This document shows, piece after piece, positions 1-7,677 of a stretch of 32,996 bases of DNA (positions are counted from its first letter, which is position 1; each line of letters begins with the position of its first letter). The stretch covers positions 1 to 32,996 of the forward strand of contig JBBRVS010000040.1 in the NCBI GenBank assembly GCA_038246645.1. Reading direction: 5' to 3'. Origin of the DNA: JAHCHG01 sp038246645. Lineage in GTDB: Bacteria; Acidobacteriota; Blastocatellia; Pyrinomonadales; Pyrinomonadaceae. The position numbers and the translations under genes were made by a program. Under the pieces are notes generated by a model. That model was not told the DNA's origin. It saw only the letters and a list, made by a program, of their open reading frames with translations, and did not search any database.

Positions 1-16
1 GATCAACAGATCAGAT

Positions 17-49
17 AGATCAATGATTTTATAAGGAAATCATTGATCT
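17..49. other. Perfect 13-bp stem-loop
   Basis: Positions 17-29 and 37-49 are perfect reverse complements (agatcaatgattt / aaatcattgatct) with a 7-nt loop. There is no T-run on either side, so this is not a classical terminator. It lies just before the terminator-like hairpin at 60-93 and may belong to the 3' end of a gene outside the window. Function unknown. Confidence 0.6.
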
Positions 50-59
50 TATAACATCA

Positions 60-101
60 AGTGCCTTCGCCTTATGTTTAAGCCGAAGGCACTAAATTTT
101 T
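60..101 (+). terminator. Rho-independent terminator-like hairpin
   Basis: Arms agtgccttcg (60-69) and cgaaggcact (84-93) pair perfectly around a 14-nt loop and are followed by aaattttt (94-101). A GC-rich stem plus a T-run on the plus strand suits termination of a plus-strand gene lying left of the window. Confidence 0.65.
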
Positions 102-266
102 GAAATGAAACTTTTTTAAGCTTTAATTTCAAAAATTATTACAAAATATTATCGTTAAGAAAATGCTTTTGATAAGTGTTGCCAGTTAGAAATATGTTCA
201 TAACCAGAGTGAGTAGAAAACTCGCCATACTTAACGATTTGAATTTTAAAACAATAAGGACTTTTT
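102..266 (+). promoter_or_regulatory. Leader region of the RNA helicase gene
   Basis: This AT-rich, non-coding stretch precedes rhlE. It overlaps a 12-bp inverted repeat (95-106 with 126-137, loop 19 nt). The ribosome-binding site AAGGA lies at 256-260, followed by CTTTTT and the ATG at 267. The same arrangement recurs before the zinc-ribbon gene at 1532. RhlE-type helicase genes are often cold-inducible through their leaders; that this leader acts so is inference. I could not identify a confident -35/-10 pair. Confidence 0.35.
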
Positions 267-1484
267 ATGACATTTTCTGACTTGGGATTAAATGATACGC
301 TGGTGCGTAAATGCGAATCCCTTAATTTTACCGAGCCGACACCGATTCAAAAACAGGCGATTCCTGTAATTCTCAAAGGTGCGGATCTAATTGGCTGTGC
401 GGAAACCGGAACAGGTAAGACAGCCGCATTTCTTTTACCCACAATTCAAAAATTTACTTCGCAGAACAAAGCCGGCGTGCAGGTTTTGATAATTGCCCCG
501 ACCCGCGAACTCGTTTCGCAGATCGAAGAAGCATATAAACAGCTTTCGACCAAAAATTCCCCCTGCGTCAGCTTGATCGGCGGGGCAAATATGAAACGGC
601 AATGCGATGCTCTGCGGCGCGGAGTCAAGGTAGTTATTGCCACGCCCGGCAGACTTCTCGATCACATCGAACGCGGAACCTTAAATTTGGCAAATATTAA
701 TACGCTGATTTTGGATGAAGCCGACCGGATGCTCGATATGGGTTTCCTGCCGACGATCCGAAAAATCTTGAACGTAATTCCCTCAACGCGCCAGACATTG
801 CTTTTTTCGGCAACCATTTCCAATTCGATTAAAACGCTGGCGTACTCGGTAATGAATAAACCGGAAGTCGTCGAAGCCAGCCGACAAAACAGAACGGCGC
901 GAACGGTTAAGCAGGTTGCCTATCCGGTCGCAACATCTTCAAAAACGGCTCTGCTTTTAAATTTACTGGAAACCAATAATTTCGAAAGAGTCATCGTTTT
1001 TACGCGCACAAAACGTGGTGCGGAACGCCTCGCACATATTCTTTCCGCACGTGAAATGCGGGCAAATCAAATTCATTCGAATCGTTCGCAATCACAGCGC
1101 GAAACCGCTCTGAGCGATTTTCGTCAAGGAAAAACGCGGATTTTAGTGGCGACCGATGTCGCTTCACGCGGAATTGATGTGGATGCGGTTTCGCACGTTA
1201 TCAATTACGATGTGCCGGTCGCTCCGGAAGATTACGTTCATCGCGTCGGCAGAACCGGACGCGCCGGAAATATCGGACAGGCAATTACGCTCGTAACTCC
1301 GATTGAAGAAATGGCGATGCGGGATATTGAAAAATTGACCGAACAAAAAGTCAAAAGAATAGTTTTGCCGGATTTCGGCGGAACAATGACAATTCCGAGC
1401 AGTTCATTTGTAACAAATGCCAAGAAAACAAACGGTTTCCGGCAGAAAAGCACTTCACGATCATTTCGTTCGCGCCGCGCCTGA
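267..1484 (+). CDS. rhlE: DEAD-box ATP-dependent RNA helicase, RhlE type
   Basis: ATP-dependent unwinding of RNA duplexes in the cytoplasm, usually in ribosome assembly, mRNA turnover or cold adaptation. All core motifs are visible: Q-motif glutamine near residue 28, Walker A AETGTGKT (45-52), PTRELVSQ, TPGRLLD, DEAD within DEADRMLDMGF (150-160), SAT (181-183), ATDVASRGIDV and HRVGRTGRAG. The C-terminal tail is short and basic, ending in an Arg/Ser-rich stretch, typical of compact RhlE proteins (about 400 residues) rather than DeaD or SrmB with long extensions. The ATG at 267 has an AAGGA ribosome-binding site. The next gene follows after 47 bp on the same strand. Family assignment is firm; the exact paralog is less so. 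Confidence 0.93.
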   Translation: MTFSDLGLNDTLVRKCESLNFTEPTPIQKQAIPVILKGADLIGCAETGTGKTAAFLLPTIQKFTSQNKAGVQVLIIAPTRELVSQIEEAYKQLSTKNSPCVSLIGGANMKRQCDALRRGVKVVIATPGRLLDHIERGTLNLANINTLILDEADRMLDMGFLPTIRKILNVIPSTRQTLLFSATISNSIKTLAYSVMNKPEVVEASRQNRTARTVKQVAYPVATSSKTALLLNLLETNNFERVIVFTRTKRGAERLAHILSAREMRANQIHSNRSQSQRETALSDFRQGKTRILVATDVASRGIDVDAVSHVINYDVPVAPEDYVHRVGRTGRAGNIGQAITLVTPIEEMAMRDIEKLTEQKVKRIVLPDFGGTMTIPSSSFVTNAKKTNGFRQKSTSRSFRSRRA

Positions 1485-1531
1485 AAATGATTTTTGACTT
1501 TATTTTGAGTTAAACTGAAAAGGACTTTTTT

Positions 1532-1885
1532 ATGAATATTCAAATACATACTATCGGCGAACGAGTTGAAAAAATATGTCTGATTTGCGATGAGCAAGTC
1601 GGACATATTGTAAAAACTGTGACCAAATTAGGTAAAATTTCGAGAGTAACCTGTTCAAAATGCGGCAAGGTCGGAATGTTTAAACGAACGGCACACGCCG
1701 CCAAAATACAAAATCTGACCGGGAAATCGGGTGCGCCATACGACCGGACGAGAACTTATCGAGCCGGACAACTTATGCAGCACACGAATTTCGGCATCGG
1801 TGAAGTAATGACGGTTTTCAATACAAAAATGATTGACGTTTTATTCACGGATCGCGTGCGTCGTCTGATTCATTCCCGACTTTAA
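1532..1885 (+). CDS. Small zinc-ribbon protein with CarD/Tudor-like C-terminus
   Basis: A 117-residue protein not assigned to a named family. Two CxxC pairs (C16/C19 and C41/C44) form a likely zinc ribbon. The C-terminal 45 residues (YRAGQLMQHTNFGIGEV and following) match the pattern Y..G..V.H..FG.G.V seen in the SH3/Tudor-like folds of CarD and of the UvrD C-terminus, which contact RNA polymerase. A nucleic-acid or polymerase-associated role is therefore plausible but inferred. Its leader (aaaaggactttttt before ATG 1532) is almost the same as that of rhlE 1.3 kb upstream, suggesting shared translational control or one transcript. A weak 7-bp hairpin (1903-1923) lies just downstream. Confidence 0.75.
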   Translation: MNIQIHTIGERVEKICLICDEQVGHIVKTVTKLGKISRVTCSKCGKVGMFKRTAHAAKIQNLTGKSGAPYDRTRTYRAGQLMQHTNFGIGEVMTVFNTKMIDVLFTDRVRRLIHSRL

Positions 1886-2288
1886 ACCGAGACTTTTTCC
1901 TTAAAGGATATTTGTAGTATCCTTGCCATATAGATTAGAATTGGGTTTAGGCATATGCTAGGCTTTTACTAAATTTTTAATCCGCTTAACTTTAAAATGG
2001 CTTTGGAATTAGATTAATATTGTAATATAGTAAAACTAATTTCTTGATTTAAGACACTAAAAGTAACTTTGAAAATAAAAATAAGATTTTAATTTTATTA
2101 ATTTTATAGCCATTTCTTTGTTAATCATAAAAATGATTTTTTTATTGATTAATAAAATATGGGTGTGTCAACGCACACATAAAGTTTTGCGATTCTTTTG
2201 TTCTTATGGATTGAAATCGTAAGTTCTATTTTCCCAAAAATTTCTATTCTTTAGCCGGTAGGGTTGAAGAAACTGTGGTACAAAATCA
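1886..2288. other. 403-bp AT-rich intergenic region
   Basis: No credible coding sequence. A small hairpin (aaggata 1903-1909 / tatcctt 1917-1923) follows the zinc-ribbon gene but lacks a T-run. Positions 1980-2160 are extremely AT-rich with many A/T runs. A short GTGTG/CACAC stem lies near 2163-2178. The region presumably carries the promoter of the radical SAM gene at 2289; I cannot place -35/-10 boxes with confidence and I match no riboswitch consensus. Confidence 0.5.
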
Positions 2289-3857
2289 ATGAAAATTCTA
2301 CTTTATAATCCGGATAATGGCATTACGCGCAATTTTATGCCGCATTTATGGATGTTTCTGCTTCAGGCTTTGACACCCAAAGAACACGAAGTGATTTTGA
2401 TTGACGGCAATGCCAAGGCGATGACCCGCGAAGAACTCGTCGAATTTTGCCGTCAGGAAAACATCGGATTGATCGGCATCGGCGCAATGACCAGAATGGT
2501 GGCACGTGCCTACAAAGTTGCCGATTCTCTGCGCGAAGCCGGTTTTAAGGTCGTCATGGGCGGACCGCACGTGACCGAATGTCCCGATGAAGCCCTGGGA
2601 CGCGACGGCGGACCGCGCCACGCCGATGCGGTCGCACTCGGCGAAGCGGACGAAACCTGGCATCTGATCGTTGAAGACGCGGCAAACGACACGCTCAAAG
2701 AGGTTTATCAGCCGGAACTCGATGCGAAGGGCAACGATATTAAACCGGGTTTGCAGGAATATCCGCATATTCCCTGGGAAACGCTTGATTTGGAACAATT
2801 CAGCCTCGTGCCGAAATTTTTCCGCCCGATGCTCTCGAAAATGGGCGCAGGTTGGGGGAAATTTTTCGTCGTTCCGATTGAAACCGGACGCGGCTGTCCA
2901 TACGGTTGCGAATTCTGCACAGTAACCGGATTTTTCGGCGATTCGATTCGTTTTCGCACCAATGAAAGCGTGATCGAAGAATTATTGAGACTGAAAAAAC
3001 GCGCTAAAGAAGAAAGAGGTCAAATCGCCGTTTTCTTTATTGACGATAATCTGGCAATTAACAAAAAGCGTCTGAAAGTGCTGTTGCGCGACATCATCGC
3101 GGCAGGTGCGCAGCTTCCATGGGTGGCGCAAATCAGCGCGAATCTTTTGAAAGATGAAGAACTGGTTGATTTAATCAGCGAATCGGGCGGAAAATGGATT
3201 TTTATCGGGATGGAATCAATTGATCCCGAAAATATGGCTTCAGTCAACAAGAATTTTTCCAAACCGTCTGATTATAAAGAAGTTTTGGATCGCCTTGCCA
3301 AACGCAATATTTACGCAATCACTTCATTTATTTTCGGAATGGATAATGATACCACGGGTGTGGCGGCGCGAACCGTCGAACAAATCGAAAGCTGGTCGCC
3401 CGGGCTTCCCGTATTCGGACAACTTACGCCTTTTCCGGCAACACCGCTCTATACGCGGCTGGAAAAGGAAGGAAGGCTTAAGCGACCGAAACACTGGCTC
3501 GAATTTGCACCGTTTGTGATGGCGCATACGCCTCTGAAAATGTCTATCGAAGATGCCAAAGAGGAAGTAAATCAAGCTTGGTCAAGATCTTACAGTCCCG
3601 AACGCAACGCCGAAGCTCTCGAAATGATCAAGGATGCGCCGATTGAATTTCGTATCAGCCATTTTGTCGCGCGGGTGTTTTTCCGCGGAATTTATTTTCC
3701 GCAGATGAAAAAAAGAGAATGGCTGTATCTGCTTTTCCAAAACCGCAAAACGATTTTGGGCTTAACGAAGGAAGGCGTAAAGACGTGGCGCAAAGCGCGA
3801 AAAAACAAAAAACAAATTGAAACTATTCAGCAAGTTAATGCTGATGAATTAACCTGA
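2289..3857 (+). CDS. B12-binding-domain radical SAM protein
   Basis: A class B-type radical SAM enzyme of 522 residues. Residues 1 to about 140 look like a cobalamin-binding Rossmann domain (MKILLYNPDNG..., GGPHVTECPDEAL) without the base-ligating DxHxxG motif. The [4Fe-4S]-binding CxxxCxxC is C203/C207/C210 within RGCPYGCEFC. The core continues with FFIDDNLAINKK, FIGMES and the proline-rich FGQLTPFPATPLYTRL segment typical of the family that includes hopanoid methylases (HpnP/HpnR) and lipid-modifying enzymes. The tail (about 430-522) is basic, with aromatic stretches. No strong Shine-Dalgarno precedes ATG 2289. It stands alone between an intergenic gap and a bidirectional terminator, so context does not give the substrate. 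The family is clear; the reaction is unknown. Confidence 0.88.
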   Translation: MKILLYNPDNGITRNFMPHLWMFLLQALTPKEHEVILIDGNAKAMTREELVEFCRQENIGLIGIGAMTRMVARAYKVADSLREAGFKVVMGGPHVTECPDEALGRDGGPRHADAVALGEADETWHLIVEDAANDTLKEVYQPELDAKGNDIKPGLQEYPHIPWETLDLEQFSLVPKFFRPMLSKMGAGWGKFFVVPIETGRGCPYGCEFCTVTGFFGDSIRFRTNESVIEELLRLKKRAKEERGQIAVFFIDDNLAINKKRLKVLLRDIIAAGAQLPWVAQISANLLKDEELVDLISESGGKWIFIGMESIDPENMASVNKNFSKPSDYKEVLDRLAKRNIYAITSFIFGMDNDTTGVAARTVEQIESWSPGLPVFGQLTPFPATPLYTRLEKEGRLKRPKHWLEFAPFVMAHTPLKMSIEDAKEEVNQAWSRSYSPERNAEALEMIKDAPIEFRISHFVARVFFRGIYFPQMKKREWLYLLFQNRKTILGLTKEGVKTWRKARKNKKQIETIQQVNADELT

Positions 3858-3880
3858 TTTACAACGTAAATTTTATTTCA

Positions 3881-3928
3881 AAAAAAGCGAAGGACTTTTG
3901 AAAAAATCAAAAGTCCTTACGCTTTTTT
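3881..3928. terminator. Bidirectional Rho-independent terminator
   Basis: Arms 3881-3900 and 3908-3928 pair along about 20 bp with one bulged base (aaaaaagcg-aaggacttttg). A-runs on one side and T-runs on the other give U-tracts on both strands. It lies between the convergent radical SAM gene (plus) and the secreted-protein gene (minus), and can serve both. Confidence 0.85.
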
Positions 3929-3937
3929 ATCTTGATT

Positions 3938-3958
3938 GCGGCAAAAATAATTTGCCGC
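3938..3958. terminator. Second terminator-like hairpin
   Basis: gcggcaaa (3938-3945) and tttgccgc (3951-3958) form a perfect 8-bp stem with a 5-nt loop, followed on the plus strand by a T-rich run (tattttatttttttt). It directly follows the stronger hairpin at 3881-3928 and abuts the stop codon of the minus-strand gene, acting as a back-up terminator for the plus strand. Confidence 0.6.
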
Positions 3959-3962
3959 TATT

Positions 3963-5012
3963 TTATTTTTTTTCGCCGACTATCACATTAAGATCTTCTT
4001 GCGGAACCTGCAAATCCATCGAAACTTCATTTGCCTGACGCGAGATTTTTGCATTTTCGATCATCCGTGCATAAACTTTTTTGTCCGCACCTTTTGAGCT
4101 TCCGATCAAAACTTTTCCGACTTCGGCAATTCCTTTTAGAAAAAGTTCGAGATCTTCGGCTTCCTCATTTTTCAGGGTTTTTGCCGTTACCAAAACATTG
4201 GTGGTGTTTCCGGTGACATTCATCGTGCCGTAAATTTGTTTAATGACATCAATATTTTTGTCAATTTCGGCGTTGTCCAGATCAAAAAAGCCGGACATTC
4301 CCTTCGGCATATTTGCACCGAAACTCATTACGGCGGTTTGATTGCGGTAAACCAAATCCAAAAGCTGATTATCAACACGCGTTTTGCCTTCGATCGTTTC
4401 GCGCACACGAGCAATCGAACCGAAAGCTAAAGTTGTTGTGTCATAAGCAGTTAAGGCAAATTCGCTGTTCGTACTGTTAAACAGTTTACCTAAAATCGTA
4501 TCCATAAAAGAACCTTTGGATTGCGGCTTGTTTTCTTCGAGAATTTCTTTTATCGAGAAAATATAGATCGTTCGATTTCCGATTTTTTCCTCACGATATT
4601 TGCCTTTTGAAGCAAGTTTGGCGAGTGCCACCAATGCGCCTGCGTCATAACTGCCGCGTGCCAGAATGATCGGCTCGAATTCAAATTTTGAAGGCGAAAC
4701 CTGATTTGCTTTGACACCGACGGCAACTTGCTCAAAACGTCGCAGATCAATTCCGGTTTTAGTTTTGATTTCATCAAATTTTCCCAAAATTCTGGTTAAT
4801 TCAGGTTGATTGGCAGATAAAATCTGCGGCAGAGCCTCGCTCAATAAACGTTTGACATCAACCGACATAATACCGTCGGAAGCCGGCAGAACCGCCACGA
4901 GTTGCGTGGATTGTTTGGAATTTTTAGCCGCTTTGTCGTCGGCAAAAGCCGGAATAAGTACGCTGAGAATAAATGTCAGCGCGATAAGTGCCACGATAAT
5001 TTTCTTTGTCAT
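3963..5012 (-). CDS. Secreted protein of unknown function
   Basis: I do not recognise the family. The start at 5012 is chosen because the ATG is preceded by a good GAGG site and gives a textbook signal peptide (MTKKIIVALIALTFILSVLI, then PAFA, cleavage near residue 24). A TTG 28 codons upstream would only add a non-signal-like extension. The mature protein (about 325 residues) is soluble, with alternating hydrophobic strands and helices, no cysteines of note and no catalytic signature. It contains phrases such as FEQVAVGVKA and LARGSYDAGALVAL, suggesting a repeated alpha/beta domain reminiscent of DUF3352-like periplasmic proteins; that resemblance is weak. It is probably periplasmic or extracellular. 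It ends 4 bp before the terminator hairpins. Confidence 0.8.
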   Translation of the reverse strand: MTKKIIVALIALTFILSVLIPAFADDKAAKNSKQSTQLVAVLPASDGIMSVDVKRLLSEALPQILSANQPELTRILGKFDEIKTKTGIDLRRFEQVAVGVKANQVSPSKFEFEPIILARGSYDAGALVALAKLASKGKYREEKIGNRTIYIFSIKEILEENKPQSKGSFMDTILGKLFNSTNSEFALTAYDTTTLAFGSIARVRETIEGKTRVDNQLLDLVYRNQTAVMSFGANMPKGMSGFFDLDNAEIDKNIDVIKQIYGTMNVTGNTTNVLVTAKTLKNEEAEDLELFLKGIAEVGKVLIGSSKGADKKVYARMIENAKISRQANEVSMDLQVPQEDLNVIVGEKK

Positions 5013-5107
5013 TCTGGAAACCTCTTCTGAATTAATTTTGAGCAAATATGTACAAGTATAAAGATGTCTAAACATCAATATAAAGTTGGCTGGCAAAAGA
5101 TTAGAAA

Positions 5108-5259
5108 AGTGAAAAAGGTTAAAAGTGAAAATGTGAAAAAGTTTTTTGTTACTCGCTTACTCAAACTTTTTAGCTGAAGATTTTCAATTTTTATCCAAAA
5201 AACAAAGATTTGAAGAAAGTTTAAACTTTTTCACTTTTTTCACCTTTTCACTTTTACAC
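5108..5259. repeat. Heptamer-word hairpin (gtgaaaa family)
   Basis: The left arm (about 5108-5142) is made of variants of gtgaaaa, aaggtta and aagtgaa; the right arm (about 5224-5259) is the imperfect reverse complement (actttttcac, ttttttcacc, ttttcac). The 80-bp centre is unrelated AT-rich sequence. The right arm ends 2 bp from the stop codon of the small zinc-ribbon gene. It is one of several loci in this window built from different 7-9 bp words. Confidence 0.7.
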
Positions 5260-5261
5260 CC

Positions 5262-5510
5262 TTAAAACCGGTCTGCTAATTCGGTAATTCCGCAGCGCGG
5301 ACAAATCAATGTTCTCTGCGCTTTATCCGCCCATTTTGCCAATGCCGGATTTGAAAACTTCGGCGTTTTGCTTTCGGCTTCGCCTTCGCTCATCAGGCGC
5401 GAATGTTTTTGAACGACGGATTCGGCTGGATCTGCAAGTTCGCGTTCGCAATGTTTGCAGATCCAGCCGAATCCGTCGTTGTAAAAATCGCTGAGTTCAA
5501 TTTTTATCAT
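5262..5510 (-). CDS. Small zinc-ribbon protein with internal palindrome
   Basis: An 82-residue protein of unrecognised family. Two CxxC pairs, C18/C21 (CKHC) and C70/C73 (CPRC), bracket a hydrophilic 48-residue spacer, so a split zinc ribbon is likely. Its ATG (5508-5510) lies 3 bp past the stop of the HtrA protease gene, with no strong Shine-Dalgarno, which fits translational coupling and operon membership. The gene is odd: a perfect 26-bp inverted repeat (5412-5437 / 5455-5480) lies within it, so residues around 11-19 and 25-33 are encoded by the two strands of the same sequence. It may be a regulator or partner of the protease; that is inference from position only. Confidence 0.7.
   Translation of the reverse strand: MIKIELSDFYNDGFGWICKHCERELADPAESVVQKHSRLMSEGEAESKTPKFSNPALAKWADKAQRTLICPRCGITELADRF
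5412..5480. repeat. Perfect 26-bp inverted repeat inside a gene
   Basis: Positions 5412-5437 and 5455-5480 are exact reverse complements over 26 bp, with a 17-nt loop (5438-5454). The whole 69-bp hairpin lies within the open frame of the 82-residue protein. As it contains no T-run and sits early in the gene, it is not a terminator. In the mRNA it would form a very stable structure about 30 nt after the start codon. Confidence 0.9.
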
Positions 5511-5513
5511 TAA

Positions 5514-6704
5514 CTAAAATCTTTGCGGCGCACGCGATTGTTGCGGCAGAGGCGAAAGTTTGACCGGAATATTTAGTGTTTTACCATTGCGGAAAACTTC
5601 GATTTTCACCGTGTCGCCGATTTGTTTTTTATCGAGGAAACGATAAAGATCGTCCAAATCGTTTAACTTTTCGCCGTCCATCGCCGTGATGATGTCGCCT
5701 AAAATCACGCCGTCGCCATCGCTTGAAAGTCCCTTAATTCCGGCTTGAGCAATCGCGCTGCCCGGCATAACATTGCGGATCAGCAAACCGTTTTCAACCG
5801 GAAGCCGAACGCCCTGTTCGCGCAGTTGAGCAACACCGGAAAGATTTGCGCCGAGCTTCGGACGGCGAACTTCGCCGAATTGAATAAGCTGCGGCACGAC
5901 GCGTTTGGCAATATTGACCGGAATGGCAAAACCGACACCGACCGAACCGCCGGCGGGCGACAGAATTTGCGAGTTGATTCCGATCATTTTGCCGTATTTA
6001 TCAAGCAGCGGTCCGCCGGAATTTCCCGGATTGATCGAAGCATCGGTTTGAATCGCGCCTTCAATCGGACGACCGTTGCGGGCGCGAATCGGTCTTTGCA
6101 AGCCGGAAATCACGCCGGTCGTCAATGTTCTGTCCAAACCGAACGGGTTGCCGATTGCCAAAACCTTTTGTCCGATCACGAGTTTATCGGAATCGCTCAG
6201 CGGAATAATCGTCAAACCTTCGGGCGGCGGCTCGATTTTAATCACCGCTAAATCCGTATCGGGATCGCCGCCGACAATTTTTGCCGGATAAGTTTTATTG
6301 CCGCCGAAACTGACGGTCAGTTTCGATGAACCTTCGATAACATGATAATTTGTTAAAATGTGTCCTTGATTATCAATGACCGAACCCGAACCGTTGCCTT
6401 TTTCGCGCTCGAATTCCTGTCCGTAATAATTTTCAAAAACCGAGCTGGTCGTGATATAAGCCACGCCCGGTGCAAAGGTTTTATAAACTTCGATGTTGTT
6501 TTGCTCGTCGGTGACAAGCGACGGTTCGGAAATTCCCGGAGGTGGCGGCGCTTGTTCGGCTGAGACGATATTATTATTATTCGTTTGCCCGAAATTTCCG
6601 AAGTTAATTAACAAAGCCACAACTCCGACGGCGATAAAAGCCGAAGCCAAAGCTAAAAATAAAATCTGACGTGCTGTTAATTGATAAAATGCTTTTTCTG
6701 ACAT
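5514..6704 (-). CDS. HtrA/DegP-like serine protease with one PDZ domain
   Basis: Envelope protease degrading or refolding damaged periplasmic proteins. The start ATG at 6704 is preferred over a TTG 20 codons upstream: it places a membrane anchor at residues 13-35 (ILFLALASAFIAVGVVALLI). The trypsin-like triad is complete: H121 (TNYHVIEG), D151 (DTDLAVIK) and S229 (GNSGGPL). One PDZ domain covers about residues 290-385 (ending VKIEVFRNGKTLNIPVKL). Length of 396 residues fits the membrane-anchored one-PDZ DegS/HhoA type rather than two-PDZ DegP. The N-terminal linker is Asn/Pro-rich. It is the first gene of a two-gene unit with the zinc-ribbon gene 3 bp downstream, and lies after a minus-strand terminator (6800-6842). 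Confidence 0.92.
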   Translation of the reverse strand: MSEKAFYQLTARQILFLALASAFIAVGVVALLINFGNFGQTNNNNIVSAEQAPPPPGISEPSLVTDEQNNIEVYKTFAPGVAYITTSSVFENYYGQEFEREKGNGSGSVIDNQGHILTNYHVIEGSSKLTVSFGGNKTYPAKIVGGDPDTDLAVIKIEPPPEGLTIIPLSDSDKLVIGQKVLAIGNPFGLDRTLTTGVISGLQRPIRARNGRPIEGAIQTDASINPGNSGGPLLDKYGKMIGINSQILSPAGGSVGVGFAIPVNIAKRVVPQLIQFGEVRRPKLGANLSGVAQLREQGVRLPVENGLLIRNVMPGSAIAQAGIKGLSSDGDGVILGDIITAMDGEKLNDLDDLYRFLDKKQIGDTVKIEVFRNGKTLNIPVKLSPLPQQSRAPQRF

Positions 6705-6799
6705 ATTGACTTCTCTCACAAAGTTAAAAATTGATGAATAAAAACTTGAGTTGTTATGATGCAAAAATTTCGATTTTGCGTTGTGTTGATTAAATTACG

Positions 6800-6842
6800 A
6801 AAAAAAAAGCTATCGGGTTCAGTTAAAATTGAACCGGATAGC
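6800..6842 (-). terminator. Rho-independent terminator, minus strand
   Basis: Arms gctatcgggttca (6809-6821) and tgaaccggatagc (6830-6842) pair over 13 bp with one mismatch and an 8-nt loop. On the minus strand the stem is followed by nine Ts (plus-strand A-run 6800-6808). It lies downstream of the minus-strand DUF5658-like gene and upstream of the protease gene, separating the two units. Confidence 0.88.
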
Positions 6843-6874
6843 CCGGAGAAAAAGATGAAGGAGCCAAAACAAGC

Positions 6875-6987
6875 TAAGCATCAATGGATAATTAAAAATG
6901 GCTAACGGCTAATGTCAGAAAACTTCTAAACCATCTTAAATCTGATGTTTATAGAGATTTTAGAATTATCTATACTTACCTGCTTTA
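6875..6987 (+). repeat. TAAGCA element, copy A
   Basis: 113-bp copy of the interspersed element: TAAGCA at 6875-6880, then tcaatggataattaaaaatg, a gtcagaaaact core, and an end at TGCTTTA (6981-6987). It differs from the other copies most at the right end (one extra T). Its right edge overlaps the stop codon (6985-6987) of the minus-strand membrane-protein gene. Confidence 0.85.
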
Positions 6988-7350
6988 GATAAATAAAGCG
7001 AAAAATGCGGTTGTCCAACGGGTAAAATCATTGACCAGAGCATCGGACAATAAGCCGAAGGCAGAAAGTCCCGTCACAAAATGAACGCCCATCAAAGCAA
7101 TATAAATAGAAAGAGATACCGCCAAACCGATCTTTGCCATACGCAGATTGCTCCAACGCCATAGAACAACCGCCGCAATTGCGCCAATGGCGAGTTTAAC
7201 CAATAAAAACGGCGCATCGCCAATATCAAGCAAAAATGCCATTAATTGGTTTCCTTCCGTCGCAAATCCGTTGCGAACCCAGTAAATAGTCAAGACTGCA
7301 TCCAAAAAATTTAAGGTGAAAAGCAGAAAAGCCTGACCAATCAAGTGCAT
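6985..7350 (-). CDS. DUF5658-like integral membrane protein
   Basis: A 121-residue protein with three or four predicted membrane helices (about 5-20, 38-63, 72-92, 100-120). The early motif LNFLDAVLTIYWVRNG, followed by EGNQLM, matches the pattern LN..DA.lT....NG..E.NPLM of the uncharacterised DUF5658 family of small inner-membrane proteins. Molecular function is unknown. ATG 7350 is preceded by an AAGGGGA ribosome-binding site about 10 nt upstream, supporting the start. The TAA stop is formed by the right-hand end of repeat copy A, so insertion of that element may have set the present C-terminus. Confidence 0.8.
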   Translation of the reverse strand: MHLIGQAFLLFTLNFLDAVLTIYWVRNGFATEGNQLMAFLLDIGDAPFLLVKLAIGAIAAVVLWRWSNLRMAKIGLAVSLSIYIALMGVHFVTGLSAFGLLSDALVNDFTRWTTAFFALFI

Positions 7351-7399
7351 AACAATAAATCCCCTTGCAAAACTTTGTTAAACATCTCTTCTAAAACAA

Positions 7400-7434
7400 C
7401 TTACCCTTAGTATCTTCTTATGACTAAGGGTAAG
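7400..7434. other. Perfect 12-bp stem-loop in divergent intergenic region
   Basis: cttacccttagt (7400-7411) pairs perfectly with actaagggtaag (7423-7434) around an 11-nt loop, in the region between the minus-strand membrane-protein gene and the plus-strand LysM gene. No long T-run follows, and it lies in a divergent region where termination is not needed. An operator or 5'-UTR hairpin is possible. The rest of 7351-7677 shows no gene I can support. Confidence 0.5.
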
Positions 7435-7677
7435 CTGCTTTATTCGAGAAACTCGAAAATCTGTTTGTGCCTGTAATATACAACTAATAGATTTAATTTC
7501 CAATTTTTTTTGAAAATTTATTTTTGTAACAGAAAACCGGAGTCTGAAAAACAATTTTCACCAGTCAACGAATTCCAATTTTTAATACAACGATTCGACC
7601 TGCGATACCGTCTTAAAAAGCGGCTGTCGGGAAGGTACAAATTGAATTTTGAAAATGAAAAGAGGATGAATGAGAAA

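Noticed and set aside
1238..1606. 122-codon minus-strand frame across rhlE and the next leader
   Set aside because: It is antisense to the conserved helicase motifs and crosses the leader of the next gene; the product has no recognisable domain.
2346..2798. 150-codon minus-strand frame opposite the radical SAM gene
   Set aside because: The plus frame carries clear domain motifs; the antisense product has no coherent features.
5012..5096. Upstream TTG start for the secreted protein
   Set aside because: It would bury the signal peptide behind 28 residues, while ATG 5012 has a GAGG site and gives a normal signal sequence.
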